A stretch of DNA of 42,864 bases from Burkholderiales bacterium (GCA_020248865.1 JADCGS010000021.1:76857-119720); one strand, 5' to 3'; shown: positions 6,201 to 15,348, counted from the stretch's first letter. The notes: generated from the sequence alone by a model not told the origin. Numbers and translations: made by a program.

Positions 6201-9107
6201 ATGAGTCAACCTGCCAGCGCTGCCACAAGATCCCGCCTGAGACCGCGGCGCGTTCCGGCTGCCCGGGCAGCCGGCGCCTCCGCAGTCGATTCCTCGTCGC
6301 GCTGGCTGCAACTGTTCGAGTTGACCACCGACTTCCGCTGGGAGCAGGACGCGGATCTGCGCTTCGTCGCCGTGTGGGGCGCGATCGACCGACTGAGCGG
6401 CTTGTGCGCCGACGACTTCATCGGCCGTACGCGCTGGGACGTCGATGTCGAGCCCATCAGCCACGGCGGCTCCTGGGAGCCGCACAAGGAGGCGCTGCAG
6501 GCGCGGCGGCGCTTCTTCGACTTTCGCTACCGCCGCCGCAACGCCAGCGGACAGTGGCGCTGCTTCAGTACCAGCGGCATGCCGTCGTTCGACGAACACG
6601 GCTGCTTCAGCGGCTACGTGGGCGTGTCGCGCGACATCACCGAATCGCTGGCCACCGAACAAACGCTGCGCCAGACCAACAGCGTGCTCGAGAGCGTGTT
6701 CGAGACGATGGACGCCGGCGTCAGCGTCTTCGACCGCGAACTGCGTCTGGTGGTCATCAACCGCCGCTTCCGCGAACTGTTCGACTGTCCGGATGCGCTG
6801 TGTGTGCCGGGCACGCCGTTCGATGTCCTGATCCGCCTCAACGCCGAGCGTGGCGACTACGGCCCCGGCGACCCCGAGGAGCAGGTCAAGGCGCGCGTGG
6901 CGCAGGCGCGCCGCTTCGAGGCCCACCACTTCATGCGCGAGCGATCGGACGGCACGATCCTCGAGATCACCGGCCGGCCGCTGCCGCATGGCGGCTTCGT
7001 CACGCTGTACGCCGACGTGACCCAACGGGTGCTCTCGGAGCGTGCGCTGCGCGACAGCAAGATCGTGCTCGAAAACACCCTCGAACACATGGATCAGGGC
7101 ATCAGCATCGCCGACGAGAAGCTGCGCATCATCGGCATGAACCGGCGTTTCGGCGAGCTGCTGGATTTTCCGCCGGAGCTGTGCAAACCGGGCACGCCTT
7201 TCGCGTCCTTCATCCGCCATAACGCCGAGCGCGGCGACTACGGGCCCGGTAACGTGGAGCAACAGGTGAGCGAGCGCGTCGAACTGGCGGGGCGCTTCCT
7301 GCCGCACGTCTTCCAGCGCACCCGGCCCGACGGCACGGTGCTCGAGGTCCGCGGCCGGCCCTTGCCTTCGGGCGGCTTCGTCACGCTGTACTCGGATGTC
7401 ACCGAGCGCGCGCGCGCCGAGAGCGCGCTGCGCGACAGCGAGGAGCGCTTCCGCAGCCTGACCGCGCTGTCGTCGGACTGGTTCTGGGAGCAGGACGCGC
7501 AGGGGCGCTTCACGCGCCTGGAAGGGCGCCACGTCTTCGGCGAGGAGGGCGCCTTCGCCGAAGAGTTGGGCCGGACCTGGAGCGAACTCGGATTCGAGGC
7601 CGACGAAGGCTGGGCGCAGGTGGCACGCTGCATAAGCGACGGGCTGGCCTTCCGCGAGCTGGTGATGCGGCGCCGCCTGCCTGACGGCTCGCTGCGCTAC
7701 GTTCGGGTCAGCGGCGAGCCGCTGCGCCGCGCCGATGGCTCGCTCGCGGGCTACCGCGGCGTGGGCCGCGACGTGACTGCGCAGCGCGAGGCCGAGGAAC
7801 GCGTCCAGTACCTGGCCACGCGCGACGCGCTCACCGGCCTTCCCAACCGCGTCTGGTTCCATCAGCTGCTCAGCGTGGAGCTCAAGGCCGCGCGCCGCTA
7901 CGGGCGCCAGATGGCGGTCTTGTTCATCGACCTGGACCGGTTCAAGCTGATCAACGACTCACTCGGTCATGGCGCCGGCGATGCATTGCTGCGCGAGATC
8001 GGCGCGCGGTTGACTCGCTGCCTGCGTGCCAGCGACGTGGTGGCGCGACTCGGGGGGGACGAGTTCGTCGTTCTTCTGGGCGAGGCCCGCACGCGCGAGC
8101 TGACGACGGTGGTCGTGCGCAAGCTGCTGGCTGCACTGCAGGAACCGGTCGAACTGGGTACGCAGTCGTGCCGCATCAGTGCCAGCATCGGCATCAGCAT
8201 GTTCCCGGACGATGGCGCCGACGAGCAGACGCTGATGAAGCACGCCGACAGCGCGATGTACGTGGCCAAGGAACAGGGCAAGAACGGCTACTGCTTCTTC
8301 ACCTCCGAGATCGAGCGGCGCGCGGCCGAGCGCGTGACACTGGAGATGCATCTGCGCGACGCGCTGGCGCGCGGGGAGCTGACACTGCACTATCAGCCGC
8401 GCGTGAACCTCGGCACCGGTCTGATCACCGGCGCCGAGGCGCTGCTGCGCTGGTCCCACCCCGAGCTCGGATCGGTGCCGCCTGCGAGCTTCATCCCGAT
8501 CGCCGAGCAGTCCGCGCTCATCGGCACTCTGGGCACCTGGGTGCTGGACACCGCCTGCCGGCAGAACGTCAGCTGGCAGCGCGCCGGGCTGAAGCCGGTT
8601 CGCGTCTCGGTGAACATCTCGCCGCGCCAGTTCGCCGCCGATGATCTGCTGCAAGGCATCGAGCTCGCGCTGCAGCGCTCGGGGCTCGAACCGTGCTGGC
8701 TGGAACTCGAGATCACCGAAGGCACGGTGATGCATGACGCCGAGCGCGCCGCCCAGGTGCTGGGCGAAATCCGCAAGCTCGGCGTACGCGTGTCGATCGA
8801 CGACTTTGGCACCGGCTACTCGTCCCTGGCGCAGATCAAGCGCTTTCCCATCAGCACGCTGAAGATCGACCGCTCCTTCGTGCGCGACCTGGCGTACGAC
8901 AGCGCCGACCGCGCCATCGCCGAAGCCATCATTGCCATGGGACGCACACTCGGCCTGGAGGTGGTGGCCGAGGGCGTGGAGACGGCCGAGCAACTGGCGT
9001 TCCTGCGCCAGCACCGCTGCGATGAGATGCAGGGCTACCTGCTCAGCCCACCGGTGCCGGCAGAGGACCTTGCGCGGCTGCTGGCGCGCCCACCGCTGGC
9101 GGTCTGA
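6201..9107 (+). CDS. four-PAS GGDEF/EAL cyclic-di-GMP protein
   Basis: A 968-residue cytoplasmic sensor with no membrane segments. PAS domains lie at about 35-155, 160-280, 285-405 and 412-535. The middle two are PAS_7-like near-copies sharing NAERGDYGPG and GRPLP-GGFVTLY. A GGDEF domain follows (RLGGDEFVVLL at about 615) with upstream DLDRFKLINDSLGHGAGD. The EAL domain (about 720-960) has EALLRW, ELEITEG, DDFGTGYSSLAQIKRFP and KIDRSFV, the metal and catalytic signature. Both halves keep their motifs, so the protein may make and break cyclic-di-GMP; in such tandem proteins often one activity dominates. No RxxD inhibitory motif was identified. I chose ATG 6201 because upstream residues look non-coding. 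Confidence 0.93.
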   Translation: MSQPASAATRSRLRPRRVPAARAAGASAVDSSSRWLQLFELTTDFRWEQDADLRFVAVWGAIDRLSGLCADDFIGRTRWDVDVEPISHGGSWEPHKEALQARRRFFDFRYRRRNASGQWRCFSTSGMPSFDEHGCFSGYVGVSRDITESLATEQTLRQTNSVLESVFETMDAGVSVFDRELRLVVINRRFRELFDCPDALCVPGTPFDVLIRLNAERGDYGPGDPEEQVKARVAQARRFEAHHFMRERSDGTILEITGRPLPHGGFVTLYADVTQRVLSERALRDSKIVLENTLEHMDQGISIADEKLRIIGMNRRFGELLDFPPELCKPGTPFASFIRHNAERGDYGPGNVEQQVSERVELAGRFLPHVFQRTRPDGTVLEVRGRPLPSGGFVTLYSDVTERARAESALRDSEERFRSLTALSSDWFWEQDAQGRFTRLEGRHVFGEEGAFAEELGRTWSELGFEADEGWAQVARCISDGLAFRELVMRRRLPDGSLRYVRVSGEPLRRADGSLAGYRGVGRDVTAQREAEERVQYLATRDALTGLPNRVWFHQLLSVELKAARRYGRQMAVLFIDLDRFKLINDSLGHGAGDALLREIGARLTRCLRASDVVARLGGDEFVVLLGEARTRELTTVVVRKLLAALQEPVELGTQSCRISASIGISMFPDDGADEQTLMKHADSAMYVAKEQGKNGYCFFTSEIERRAAERVTLEMHLRDALARGELTLHYQPRVNLGTGLITGAEALLRWSHPELGSVPPASFIPIAEQSALIGTLGTWVLDTACRQNVSWQRAGLKPVRVSVNISPRQFAADDLLQGIELALQRSGLEPCWLELEITEGTVMHDAERAAQVLGEIRKLGVRVSIDDFGTGYSSLAQIKRFPISTLKIDRSFVRDLAYDSADRAIAEAIIAMGRTLGLEVVAEGVETAEQLAFLRQHRCDEMQGYLLSPPVPAEDLARLLARPPLAV

Positions 9108-9113
9108 GCCATC

Positions 9114-9131
9114 GTCGCCGCCGACGGCGAC
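9114..9131 (+). terminator. hairpin after the GGDEF/EAL gene
   Basis: GTCGCCG and CGGCGAC form a perfect 7-bp stem with a 4-base loop, 6 bases after the stop codon. No T run follows. It is a candidate terminator. Confidence 0.45.
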
Positions 9132-9265
9132 CCTGGCCGCCAACGCTGGCCGCACAGGGTGGCGCAGCCACGGCGCAATGCGTGGCGGGGCGCCGTGAAG
9201 TAACGTACCCACTTCCGTGTCCGGTCCCGCCGCCGGGCCCGGCATCGCCACGCAGGAGGTTCGGC

Positions 9266-9895
9266 ATGAGATCGCACGAGGTCCGGATCGGTCCGCAGCG
9301 CCTGCCCGGCTCGCTCGATGTCCCACTTCAGCCGCGCGCCCTGATCCTGTTCGCCCACGGCAGCGGCAGCAGCCGCCACAGCCCGCGCAACCGTCAGGTG
9401 GCGCAGGTGCTGCACGGCTGCGACCTGGCGACCCTGCGGTTCGACCTGCTGACCGAGGACGAAGCCGACGAAGGCAGCAACGCATTCGACATCACGCTGC
9501 TGGCCGGTCGCCTGCTGCAGGCGCTCGAGTGGCAGCGCGGCCAACCGTCGCTGAGTGCTCTGCCGTGCGGGCTGTTCGGCGCCAGCACCGGCGCAGCCGC
9601 AGCGCTGGCGGCTGCGGCGGAGGAAGCGACGGCGGTCTACGCGGTGGTGTCGCGCGGCGGCCGGCCGGATCTGGCCGGCGCAGCACTGCCGCGCGTGGTT
9701 GCTCCCACGCTGCTCGTCGTCGGCGGGAACGATCCTGAAGTGCTGCGCCTCAACCGTGCGGCGCTATCGGCCCTGCGCTGCGAGTGCGAGCTGGCGGTCG
9801 TTCCGGGGGCCACGCACCTGTTCGAGGAGCCGGGCACGCTGGAGGCCGCCGCGCGGCTAGCTGCCGACTGGTTCATGGCTCATCTGCCGGTGTGA
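9266..9895 (+). CDS. alpha/beta-hydrolase (dienelactone hydrolase-like)
   Basis: A 209-residue alpha/beta-hydrolase. FAHGSGSSRHSPRN is the oxyanion region. GASTGAAAAL holds the nucleophile Ser (G-x-S-x-G); Asp in GGNDPEVL and His in GATHLFEEPG complete a triad. This small subtype is commonly found next to, or fused with, a phosphoribosyltransferase of the kind that follows here; the shared role is not known. ATG 9266 is preceded by a perfect AGGAGG. The next gene starts 4 bases after this stop, so the two are surely one operon. Confidence 0.88.
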   Translation: MRSHEVRIGPQRLPGSLDVPLQPRALILFAHGSGSSRHSPRNRQVAQVLHGCDLATLRFDLLTEDEADEGSNAFDITLLAGRLLQALEWQRGQPSLSALPCGLFGASTGAAAALAAAAEEATAVYAVVSRGGRPDLAGAALPRVVAPTLLVVGGNDPEVLRLNRAALSALRCECELAVVPGATHLFEEPGTLEAAARLAADWFMAHLPV

Positions 9896-9899
9896 CGGA

Positions 9900-10598
9900 A
9901 TGGATTGCGCACCCGATTTCGAACTGCCGTTTGCCGACCGCGCCGCGGCGGGCCGCGCGCTGGCCGTGCGCGTGGCGGCGCTGGCGCCGGTGCGGCCGGT
10001 GGTGCTGGCGCTGCCGCGCGGTGGTGTGCCGGTGGCCTTCGAGGTGGCGCGCGCGCTGGGCGCGCCGCTCGATCTGCTGCTGGTGCGCAAGATCGGCGTG
10101 CCCTATCAGCCCGAACTGGCGCTGGCGGCCGTGATGGACGGCGAGGCGCCGGTGCTGGTGATCGACGAGCCGGTGCAGCGCGCGACCGGCATCGACCACG
10201 CGACGATCGAGTCGCTGGCCCGCGCGCAACGGGCCGAAATCGAGCGCCGACGTCGGCTGTACCTGGGCGCGCGACCCGCGGTGCCGCTGGCCGGCGCCAC
10301 CGCCATCGTGGTGGACGACGGCATTGCCACGGGCACCACGGTGCGCGCAGCGCTCAAGGGTCTGCGGGGACTGCGCCAGCGCGCGCCGGCGCGCATCGTG
10401 CTCGCGGTGCCGGTGGCGCCGCCGTCGGCGCTGGCCGAACTGCGCCACGAGGTGGACGATCTGGTCTGTCTGGCGCAGCCGGCGGTGTTCGACGCGATCG
10501 GTTGCTTCTATCTCGACTTTCACCAGTTGAGCGATGCCGAGGTCATCGAGCTGATGGCGCGTTCCACCCCGCCGCCGCAGCCGCCGCCGGCGCCTTGA
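9900..10598 (+). CDS. phosphoribosyltransferase-fold protein
   Basis: A 232-residue type I PRTase-fold protein. The PRPP-binding motif VVDDGIATGTTVRAAL is intact (about residues 137-152). The N-terminal half has LALPRGGVPVAFEVARAL and LLLVRKIGVP, the substrate-loop region of this subfamily. It starts 4 bases after the hydrolase stop, indicating coupling. Fusions of these two domains are known (for example in mycobacteria), supporting a joint role, but the nucleobase or other acceptor is unknown. The C-terminus is a proline-rich tail (PPPQPPPAP). Confidence 0.85.
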   Translation: MDCAPDFELPFADRAAAGRALAVRVAALAPVRPVVLALPRGGVPVAFEVARALGAPLDLLLVRKIGVPYQPELALAAVMDGEAPVLVIDEPVQRATGIDHATIESLARAQRAEIERRRRLYLGARPAVPLAGATAIVVDDGIATGTTVRAALKGLRGLRQRAPARIVLAVPVAPPSALAELRHEVDDLVCLAQPAVFDAIGCFYLDFHQLSDAEVIELMARSTPPPQPPPAP

Positions 10599-10651
10599 GG
10601 GGCGCCCGCCTGCCGCGCCCCGCCGCGCGCCTTGCGCGCCGTGCGGACGCG

Positions 10652-10700
10652 AGGGCTGCTGCGGGCTGCTGCGGGCTACTGCGGGGCTGCAGCGGGGCTG
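10652..10700. repeat. 10-bp GC-rich tandem repeat
   Basis: About 4.5 copies of a GCGGGCTGCT-like unit, the last ones degenerate, in the 167-base gap between two convergent genes. Confidence 0.7.
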
Positions 10701-10732
10701 TTTCCGGCCGATTCAGGCTGCCGCAGGCCGCT

Positions 10733-10747
10733 CCCGGCGGCGCCGGG
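10733..10747 (-). terminator. hairpin between convergent genes
   Basis: CCCGGC and GCCGGG form a perfect 6-bp stem with a 3-base loop, starting 18 bases beyond the minus-strand stop at 10766. No T tract. It may serve either convergent gene. Confidence 0.35.
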
Positions 10748-10765
10748 CTGCGCCCGGCGGCGACA

Positions 10766-12148
10766 CTACGCGCGCAGCACGCACTTGTCGTACAGGTCCG
10801 GCAGCCGGCCCGCCGGGTCGTAGCGGCGCTTCAGGCGCTCGTAGGCCTCGAGGTTGTAGGCGCGCGCAAAGGTGGCGCGGTCGAAGTAGCTGTCCGAGTA
10901 GAGCGACTTGATGCCGCCGGCCTCGATCACCCGGGCTTCGATCTTGCGGTTCAGGTAGCCGGGCGGCCGCGGCTCGCGCACGCGCACGGCGTCCCAGAAG
11001 CCGAAGTTCAGCGTGAGCGTGTCGCCCGGCAGCCGATACAGCGTGAAGTCGGCGTGGCGCGGCACCGGCCCGATCGGGCAGACCCAGATCGGCAGCACGC
11101 CCACTTCGGCGAGCAGGAAGTCGAGGAACGCGGCGGCGCGCGGCAGCGGGATGTCGACATCCTGGATCACCGACTCGGACTGCAGGCCGCGCAGCCGGTC
11201 GAGCGCACGGCTCAGGCCCAGCCGCGCGTCCAGCCGCATCAGGCGGGTGTAGGTGCGCGACCCTAGCCGGCGGCGCCCGTACAGCCGCCGCAGCAGCGGG
11301 TGCTGCGCGCCGACGTTCTTCGAGCACCAGAACCAGTCGGTGTCCCAGCGCCACAGGTAACCGGCCGCGCTGAGGAGGTCCTGGTCGCGGCTGCGCAGCG
11401 AGCGGTAGTAGATGTGCTCGAAGGTGTAGTCGCTGACCGGTGGCCCGTGCGGCGGCGGCGCCTCGACGAAGCGGGCCACGCTGACCACCTGCTCGCGCGG
11501 GCCGAACACTACGCCGTCGACGAAGTCGGCATCGCCCGCGCACTGCGCGGCCAGGTCGGCGATGAAGGCGGCCGGGTCGCTGTGGCGCAGGTGGCGCACC
11601 TGCACGCACGGCTTGACCGGCAGCAGCCGGGCGCGCACGCGCAGGGCGTAGCCGAGCGTGCCGTAGGAGTTGGGAAAGCCGAAGAACAGGTCGCGGTGCG
11701 CGTTGGCGGCGCTGGCGATCACGATCTGGCCATCGGGCAGCAGCACCTCCAGCTCGGTCAGGGTGTCGTGCACGAGGCCGTGCCGGAACGAGCTGGCCTC
11801 GATCCCCACGCCGGCCACTGCGCCGCCCACCGTGATGGTCTTCAACTGCGGCACCACCGCCGGCATGCAGCCCTGCGGCAGGGTGGCGGCCACCAGGTCC
11901 TCGTAGGCGACAAGGCCCTCGGCGTCGAACTGCATCGCTTCGCGGTCGATGGCCAGCACGTGCCCGAAGGCCGACAGATCGAGCCGCCGGCGCGGTGCCG
12001 CGCGGTCGCGGAACAGGTTGGAGGTCCGCTTGTCCAGCCGCAGCGGCGCGGTGGTGGCGGCGGAAGCGGGCACGGCGGCCAGTGCGCGCAGCTGCGCGGC
12101 CGCCTGCGCGCTGCGGGCGGCATGCTCGGCGAAGAGTTCGGCGTTCAT
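10766..12148 (-). CDS. FAD-binding oxidoreductase, TmsA/DHCR24-like
   Basis: A 460-residue PCMH-type flavoprotein. The FAD domain (about 35-190) includes AFGHVLAIDREAMQFDAEG, VPQLKTITVGGAVAGVGIEA and GLVHDTLTELEVLLPDG, the conserved segments of FAD_binding_4 proteins; FGFPNSYGTLGYALRVRARL follows. The C-terminal substrate domain resembles the delta-24-sterol reductase (DHCR24) group. Downstream of a cyclopropane-synthase-family methyltransferase (61-base gap, same strand), it matches the actinobacterial pair in which a methyltransferase methylenates oleoyl chains and an FAD reductase saturates the methylene to 10-methylstearate. The pairing supports that role; a different C=C reductase role is possible. 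Confidence 0.8.
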   Translation of the reverse strand: MNAELFAEHAARSAQAAAQLRALAAVPASAATTAPLRLDKRTSNLFRDRAAPRRRLDLSAFGHVLAIDREAMQFDAEGLVAYEDLVAATLPQGCMPAVVPQLKTITVGGAVAGVGIEASSFRHGLVHDTLTELEVLLPDGQIVIASAANAHRDLFFGFPNSYGTLGYALRVRARLLPVKPCVQVRHLRHSDPAAFIADLAAQCAGDADFVDGVVFGPREQVVSVARFVEAPPPHGPPVSDYTFEHIYYRSLRSRDQDLLSAAGYLWRWDTDWFWCSKNVGAQHPLLRRLYGRRRLGSRTYTRLMRLDARLGLSRALDRLRGLQSESVIQDVDIPLPRAAAFLDFLLAEVGVLPIWVCPIGPVPRHADFTLYRLPGDTLTLNFGFWDAVRVREPRPPGYLNRKIEARVIEAGGIKSLYSDSYFDRATFARAYNLEAYERLKRRYDPAGRLPDLYDKCVLRA

Positions 12149-12209
12149 TTTGGAAATGCCGGGTGAGGGGTCCGCGCGGGGAGCGGGGTCCGCGTGGCCG
12201 GCTGCGCTC

Positions 12210-13484
12210 TCAGGGGCGGTACATGAAGTCGCGCGTCATCGGGTAGTTGACGGCCGTCGTCGCCCCACCCTTGCTGAAGACAATCTGGAACAGGTGCGTG
12301 TCCGGCCGCGCCATGCGGAACAGCTCCGCGCAGCCCACCAGATAGGTGCGCCAGATGCGGCGAAAGCGCTCGTCGAAGCGCTGCGGGTCGAGCGCACGGA
12401 TCGCCTCCCAGTTGGCCTCGAAGCGCTCGGCCCATACATCGAGCGTGAGCGCGTAATGGCGGCGCAGGTTCTCGATGTCGAGCACCTCGAGCCCGCAGCG
12501 GTCCATCTCGCGCACCACGTCCGACAGCGCCGGGATCCAGCCCCCAGGGAAGACGTACTTGCGGATGAACAGACCCGTTTCCATCGGCTGCGCATGGCCG
12601 ATGAAGTGCAGCAGCCCGAGCCCGTGCGGCTTGAGCGCCCGCGCATGGGCGGCAAGCGCCGCCGCCAACTGGTCGCGGCCGGCATGCTCGAGCACGCCGA
12701 TCGAGGCCAGCTTGTCGTACTGGCCGGGCACGTCGCGAAAGTCGGCCAGGTTCACCGCCAGCGCGCCGCTCCAGCCGCGCTGCGCGATGGCCTCGCGCGC
12801 ATGGTGCACCTGCTCGGCGGTGGTGTTCACGCCCACGCCGTGCGCGCCGGTCAGCTCGTGCGCGCGCAGCAAGAAGCCGCCGAAGCCACAGCCCATGTCG
12901 ATGAAGGTCTCGCCGCGCGCCAGTTGCAGCTTGCGGCACACGTGGTCGCACTTGTTGCGCTGCGCCTGCTCCAGGGTGCGCGTGTCCCCGGTCCAGTACG
13001 CGCAGGTGTAGAGCAGGAGCGGATCGTCGAGCCAGAGGCGGTAGAAGGCATTGGGCAGCGCGTAGTGCGACTCGGCATTTTGCTGGGCGCGGCCGTGGTC
13101 GCGGTTGGAGCGGCGCAGCTCGTGCAGGCGGTTGCCGATCCGGTTGAGCAGGTGCGACTCGGCTTCGAACCCGCTGTCGAGCGCCGCGCGCATCAGCGCG
13201 CTGAAGCTGCCCTCGACGTCGAGCGCGCCGTCGAAATAGGCCTCGGCGAGCGCCAGATGGCCGCGCAGGGCGGCATGGCCCAGCACCACGGGCCGGCGCA
13301 GCACGATGCGGAAGGCGGGCGCGCCCGTCGCCGGGCCGAAGCGGCGCAGCGCGCCATCGCTCCACTGCACCTCGAAGGCGGTGTCGACGTTGCGCGACAG
13401 GCGCTCGAACAACGAGGCGCCGATGCCTTCTCCGATGCGACCCGACTGATACCGCCGCATACCCGACCCGCGTGCACCGCCCAT
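12210..13484 (-). CDS. cyclopropane-fatty-acid-synthase-family methyltransferase
   Basis: A 424-residue SAM-dependent lipid methyltransferase acting on unsaturated phospholipid acyl chains. The N-terminal lipid-binding region covers about 1-125. The catalytic domain has HYALPNAFYRLWLDD, YTCAYW, the SAM site DMGCGFGGFLLRAHE, the active-site segment SIGVLEHAG and FIRKYVFPGGWIPAL. Length and motifs match the CFA/UfaA1 family. The partner FAD oxidoreductase downstream favours the 10-methyl fatty acid branch over cyclopropane formation. ATG 13484 is used; ATG 13460, eight codons in, is an alternative, and neither has a strong ribosome site. Confidence 0.88.
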   Translation of the reverse strand: MGGARGSGMRRYQSGRIGEGIGASLFERLSRNVDTAFEVQWSDGALRRFGPATGAPAFRIVLRRPVVLGHAALRGHLALAEAYFDGALDVEGSFSALMRAALDSGFEAESHLLNRIGNRLHELRRSNRDHGRAQQNAESHYALPNAFYRLWLDDPLLLYTCAYWTGDTRTLEQAQRNKCDHVCRKLQLARGETFIDMGCGFGGFLLRAHELTGAHGVGVNTTAEQVHHAREAIAQRGWSGALAVNLADFRDVPGQYDKLASIGVLEHAGRDQLAAALAAHARALKPHGLGLLHFIGHAQPMETGLFIRKYVFPGGWIPALSDVVREMDRCGLEVLDIENLRRHYALTLDVWAERFEANWEAIRALDPQRFDERFRRIWRTYLVGCAELFRMARPDTHLFQIVFSKGGATTAVNYPMTRDFMYRP

Positions 13485-13732
13485 TTTGCGCGACCTGAAC
13501 CCGCAGCGAAATGTTCGCGCAGCCGCCGGCTCGCCGCGAGCCCCCGTCCTTGTGATGGGGGCTGGTGCGTTCTATGCAGGCGCCGCGCCGCGGCCGCCGC
13601 CGTTGCCTGAGCGCACACACGACGCCTGCCGGCGCACGCGGCGGGGTCGCCCTGACTGCGCCGGCGGGTCAAGCCGCAGCGACCGCGCGCAACGCCCGGC
13701 CGCGGCGCGCCACTGCCAGATCGAAAGACTGC

Positions 13733-14494
13733 TCAGAGCACCAGTTCGAGGGTGTGCGTCGAAAGCCGTGCGCCGTCCCAGCGATGCAACTGGAAAGCCG
13801 CCGCGTCCGGGCTCATGAGCAGCGGCGCGTCGGGCGCCAGACTGAGCTGCAACTGCCGCTCGGTGCTGGGGCACACGCTGACCAGGGTGCCGCCGAAACG
13901 GGCAAATACGTTGCGATGCAGGTGGCCGCACACCACGCGCTCGACCTGGGGATGGCGCCGGATGATGGCTTCCTCGTCGGCACCATTGGCCAGGGCCACG
14001 CGGTCCATGCACACCAGCCCGGTGGCCACGGGCGGATGATGCTGCGCGATCACCGTCGGGCGTGCCGAGGCGGCCAGCGTGCGATCGAGCCACTGCAGGC
14101 GCTGCTCGCACAGGTGCCCGCCCTCCTCCCCGGGCACCGTGGTGTCGAGCACCACGATACGCAGCGGCAGGTCTTCGACCACGTACTGCACGAAACCGCC
14201 CGCGCCGCGCAGCCAGGGCATCTGCGGAAACGCCGCCTGCAGGGCGCCGCGCTCGTCGTGGTTGCCGGGCAGCAGCAGCACCGGGATCTGCAGCGGCGCC
14301 AGGAGCTGCGCCAGCAGACCGTACTCGGCCTCGGTGCCGTTGTCGGTCAGATCGCCTGTCAGCAGCAGCACATCGGGCCGCACGGCCATCGCGTTCACCT
14401 GGGCCACCGCGGCCGCCAGGTGACGCGCCGTGTCCACGCGGCCGGCCGGCGGCACGACCACGACATGCGGATCACTGAACTGGCACAGGAGCAT
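13733..14494 (-). CDS. CpdA-like metallophosphoesterase
   Basis: A 253-residue calcineurin-type phosphoesterase. Metal-binding motifs appear in order: SDPHVV (a D-x-H near the start), LLTGDLTDNG, LLPGNHDERGAL, AQHHPP and VVCGHLHRN. These match the class III cyclic-nucleotide phosphodiesterase group (CpdA/Icc), so the likely substrate is cAMP or another phosphodiester; specificity cannot be read. ATG 14494 puts the first motif at residue 8, as expected. It is divergent from the DUF502 gene at 14628. Confidence 0.87.
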   Translation of the reverse strand: MLLCQFSDPHVVVVPPAGRVDTARHLAAAVAQVNAMAVRPDVLLLTGDLTDNGTEAEYGLLAQLLAPLQIPVLLLPGNHDERGALQAAFPQMPWLRGAGGFVQYVVEDLPLRIVVLDTTVPGEEGGHLCEQRLQWLDRTLAASARPTVIAQHHPPVATGLVCMDRVALANGADEEAIIRRHPQVERVVCGHLHRNVFARFGGTLVSVCPSTERQLQLSLAPDAPLLMSPDAAAFQLHRWDGARLSTHTLELVL

Positions 14495-14627
14495 GGCGGA
14501 AAGACCGAGGCAAGCTCGGGCGTGAGCCGTGTAACTCAGCCTACCACCACCCCGGGCGCCCGGTGCGCCGGTGGCAACAGGCCCTAAGCTCCCCGGCAAT
14601 GCGCGACCGACGAGGACGAGGAGAACG

Positions 14628-15311
14628 ATGGTGATCCGCCGCAGTGTGGAATCGATCGCCGGCACCTGGCTGGCCGGCCTGCTGGTGCTGCTGCCGATCG
14701 GCCTGACGCTGGCGCTGGTGGTCTGGCTGGTGGGGCTGCTGAACCGCTACTTCGGGCCGAGCAGCATGCTCGGCCAGTGGTTCTCGGCCCTGGGCGCGCC
14801 GCTGGCCGGCGACGCGCCGGTGGCCTACCTGCTCGGCACCGTGCTGCTGCTGGCGGCGGTGTACCCGGTGGGCCTGGCGGTGCAGGCCGGATTGAAGGAG
14901 CCCCTGGAACGGCTGGCCGACGCCACGTTGCGCCGCATTCCGCTGCTGGGCAGCCTGTACGACATGGCCGACCGCATGGTGGGCCTGCTGGACCGCAAGC
15001 AGCAGGCCGATCTGCGCGCCATGAGTCCGGTGTGGTGCTTCTTCGGCGGCGAGGCCGGCAGCAGTTGCGCGGTGCTGGCGCTGGCGCCGAACGCCGAGCC
15101 GGTGATGATCGAGGGCCAGCCGTATCGGGCGGTGCTGGTGCCCACCGCGCCGGTGCCGATCGGCGGCGGCCTGCTGTATGTGCCGGCGGCCTGGGTGCGG
15201 CCCGCGCAGATGGGCATGGACCGGGTGATGGCAACCTATGTCTCGATGGGCCTGACACCGCCAACGGCGGCTGCCGCCGCCGAGCCGCCGCGCGTCGTGC
15301 GTGCGCCATGA
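14628..15311 (+). CDS. DUF502 membrane protein
   Basis: A 227-residue inner-membrane protein of the DUF502 family. Two hydrophobic helices are visible, at about 10-38 (GTWLAGLLVLLPIGLTLALV) and about 62-86 (AYLLGTVLLLAAVYPVGLAV). A conserved soluble part follows, with RRIPLLGSLYDMADRMVGLL and VPIGGGLLYVPAAWV. The function of the family is not established. ATG 14628 is preceded by GAGGAGA. A degenerate string of ATGACCCC-like units overlaps the 3' end and runs to the next gene. Confidence 0.85.
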   Translation: MVIRRSVESIAGTWLAGLLVLLPIGLTLALVVWLVGLLNRYFGPSSMLGQWFSALGAPLAGDAPVAYLLGTVLLLAAVYPVGLAVQAGLKEPLERLADATLRRIPLLGSLYDMADRMVGLLDRKQQADLRAMSPVWCFFGGEAGSSCAVLALAPNAEPVMIEGQPYRAVLVPTAPVPIGGGLLYVPAAWVRPAQMGMDRVMATYVSMGLTPPTAAAAAEPPRVVRAP

Positions 15312-15348
15312 CGCGATGACGCCATGACCCCATGACCCCGGTGACCGC

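Noticed and set aside
5982..7862. 626-codon minus-strand frame opposite the GGDEF/EAL gene
   Set aside because: Shadow of strongly coding plus strand; no motif.
10599..10765. GC-rich repeats as a CRISPR-like array
   Set aside because: Units are 10 bases without spacers; a simple tandem repeat.
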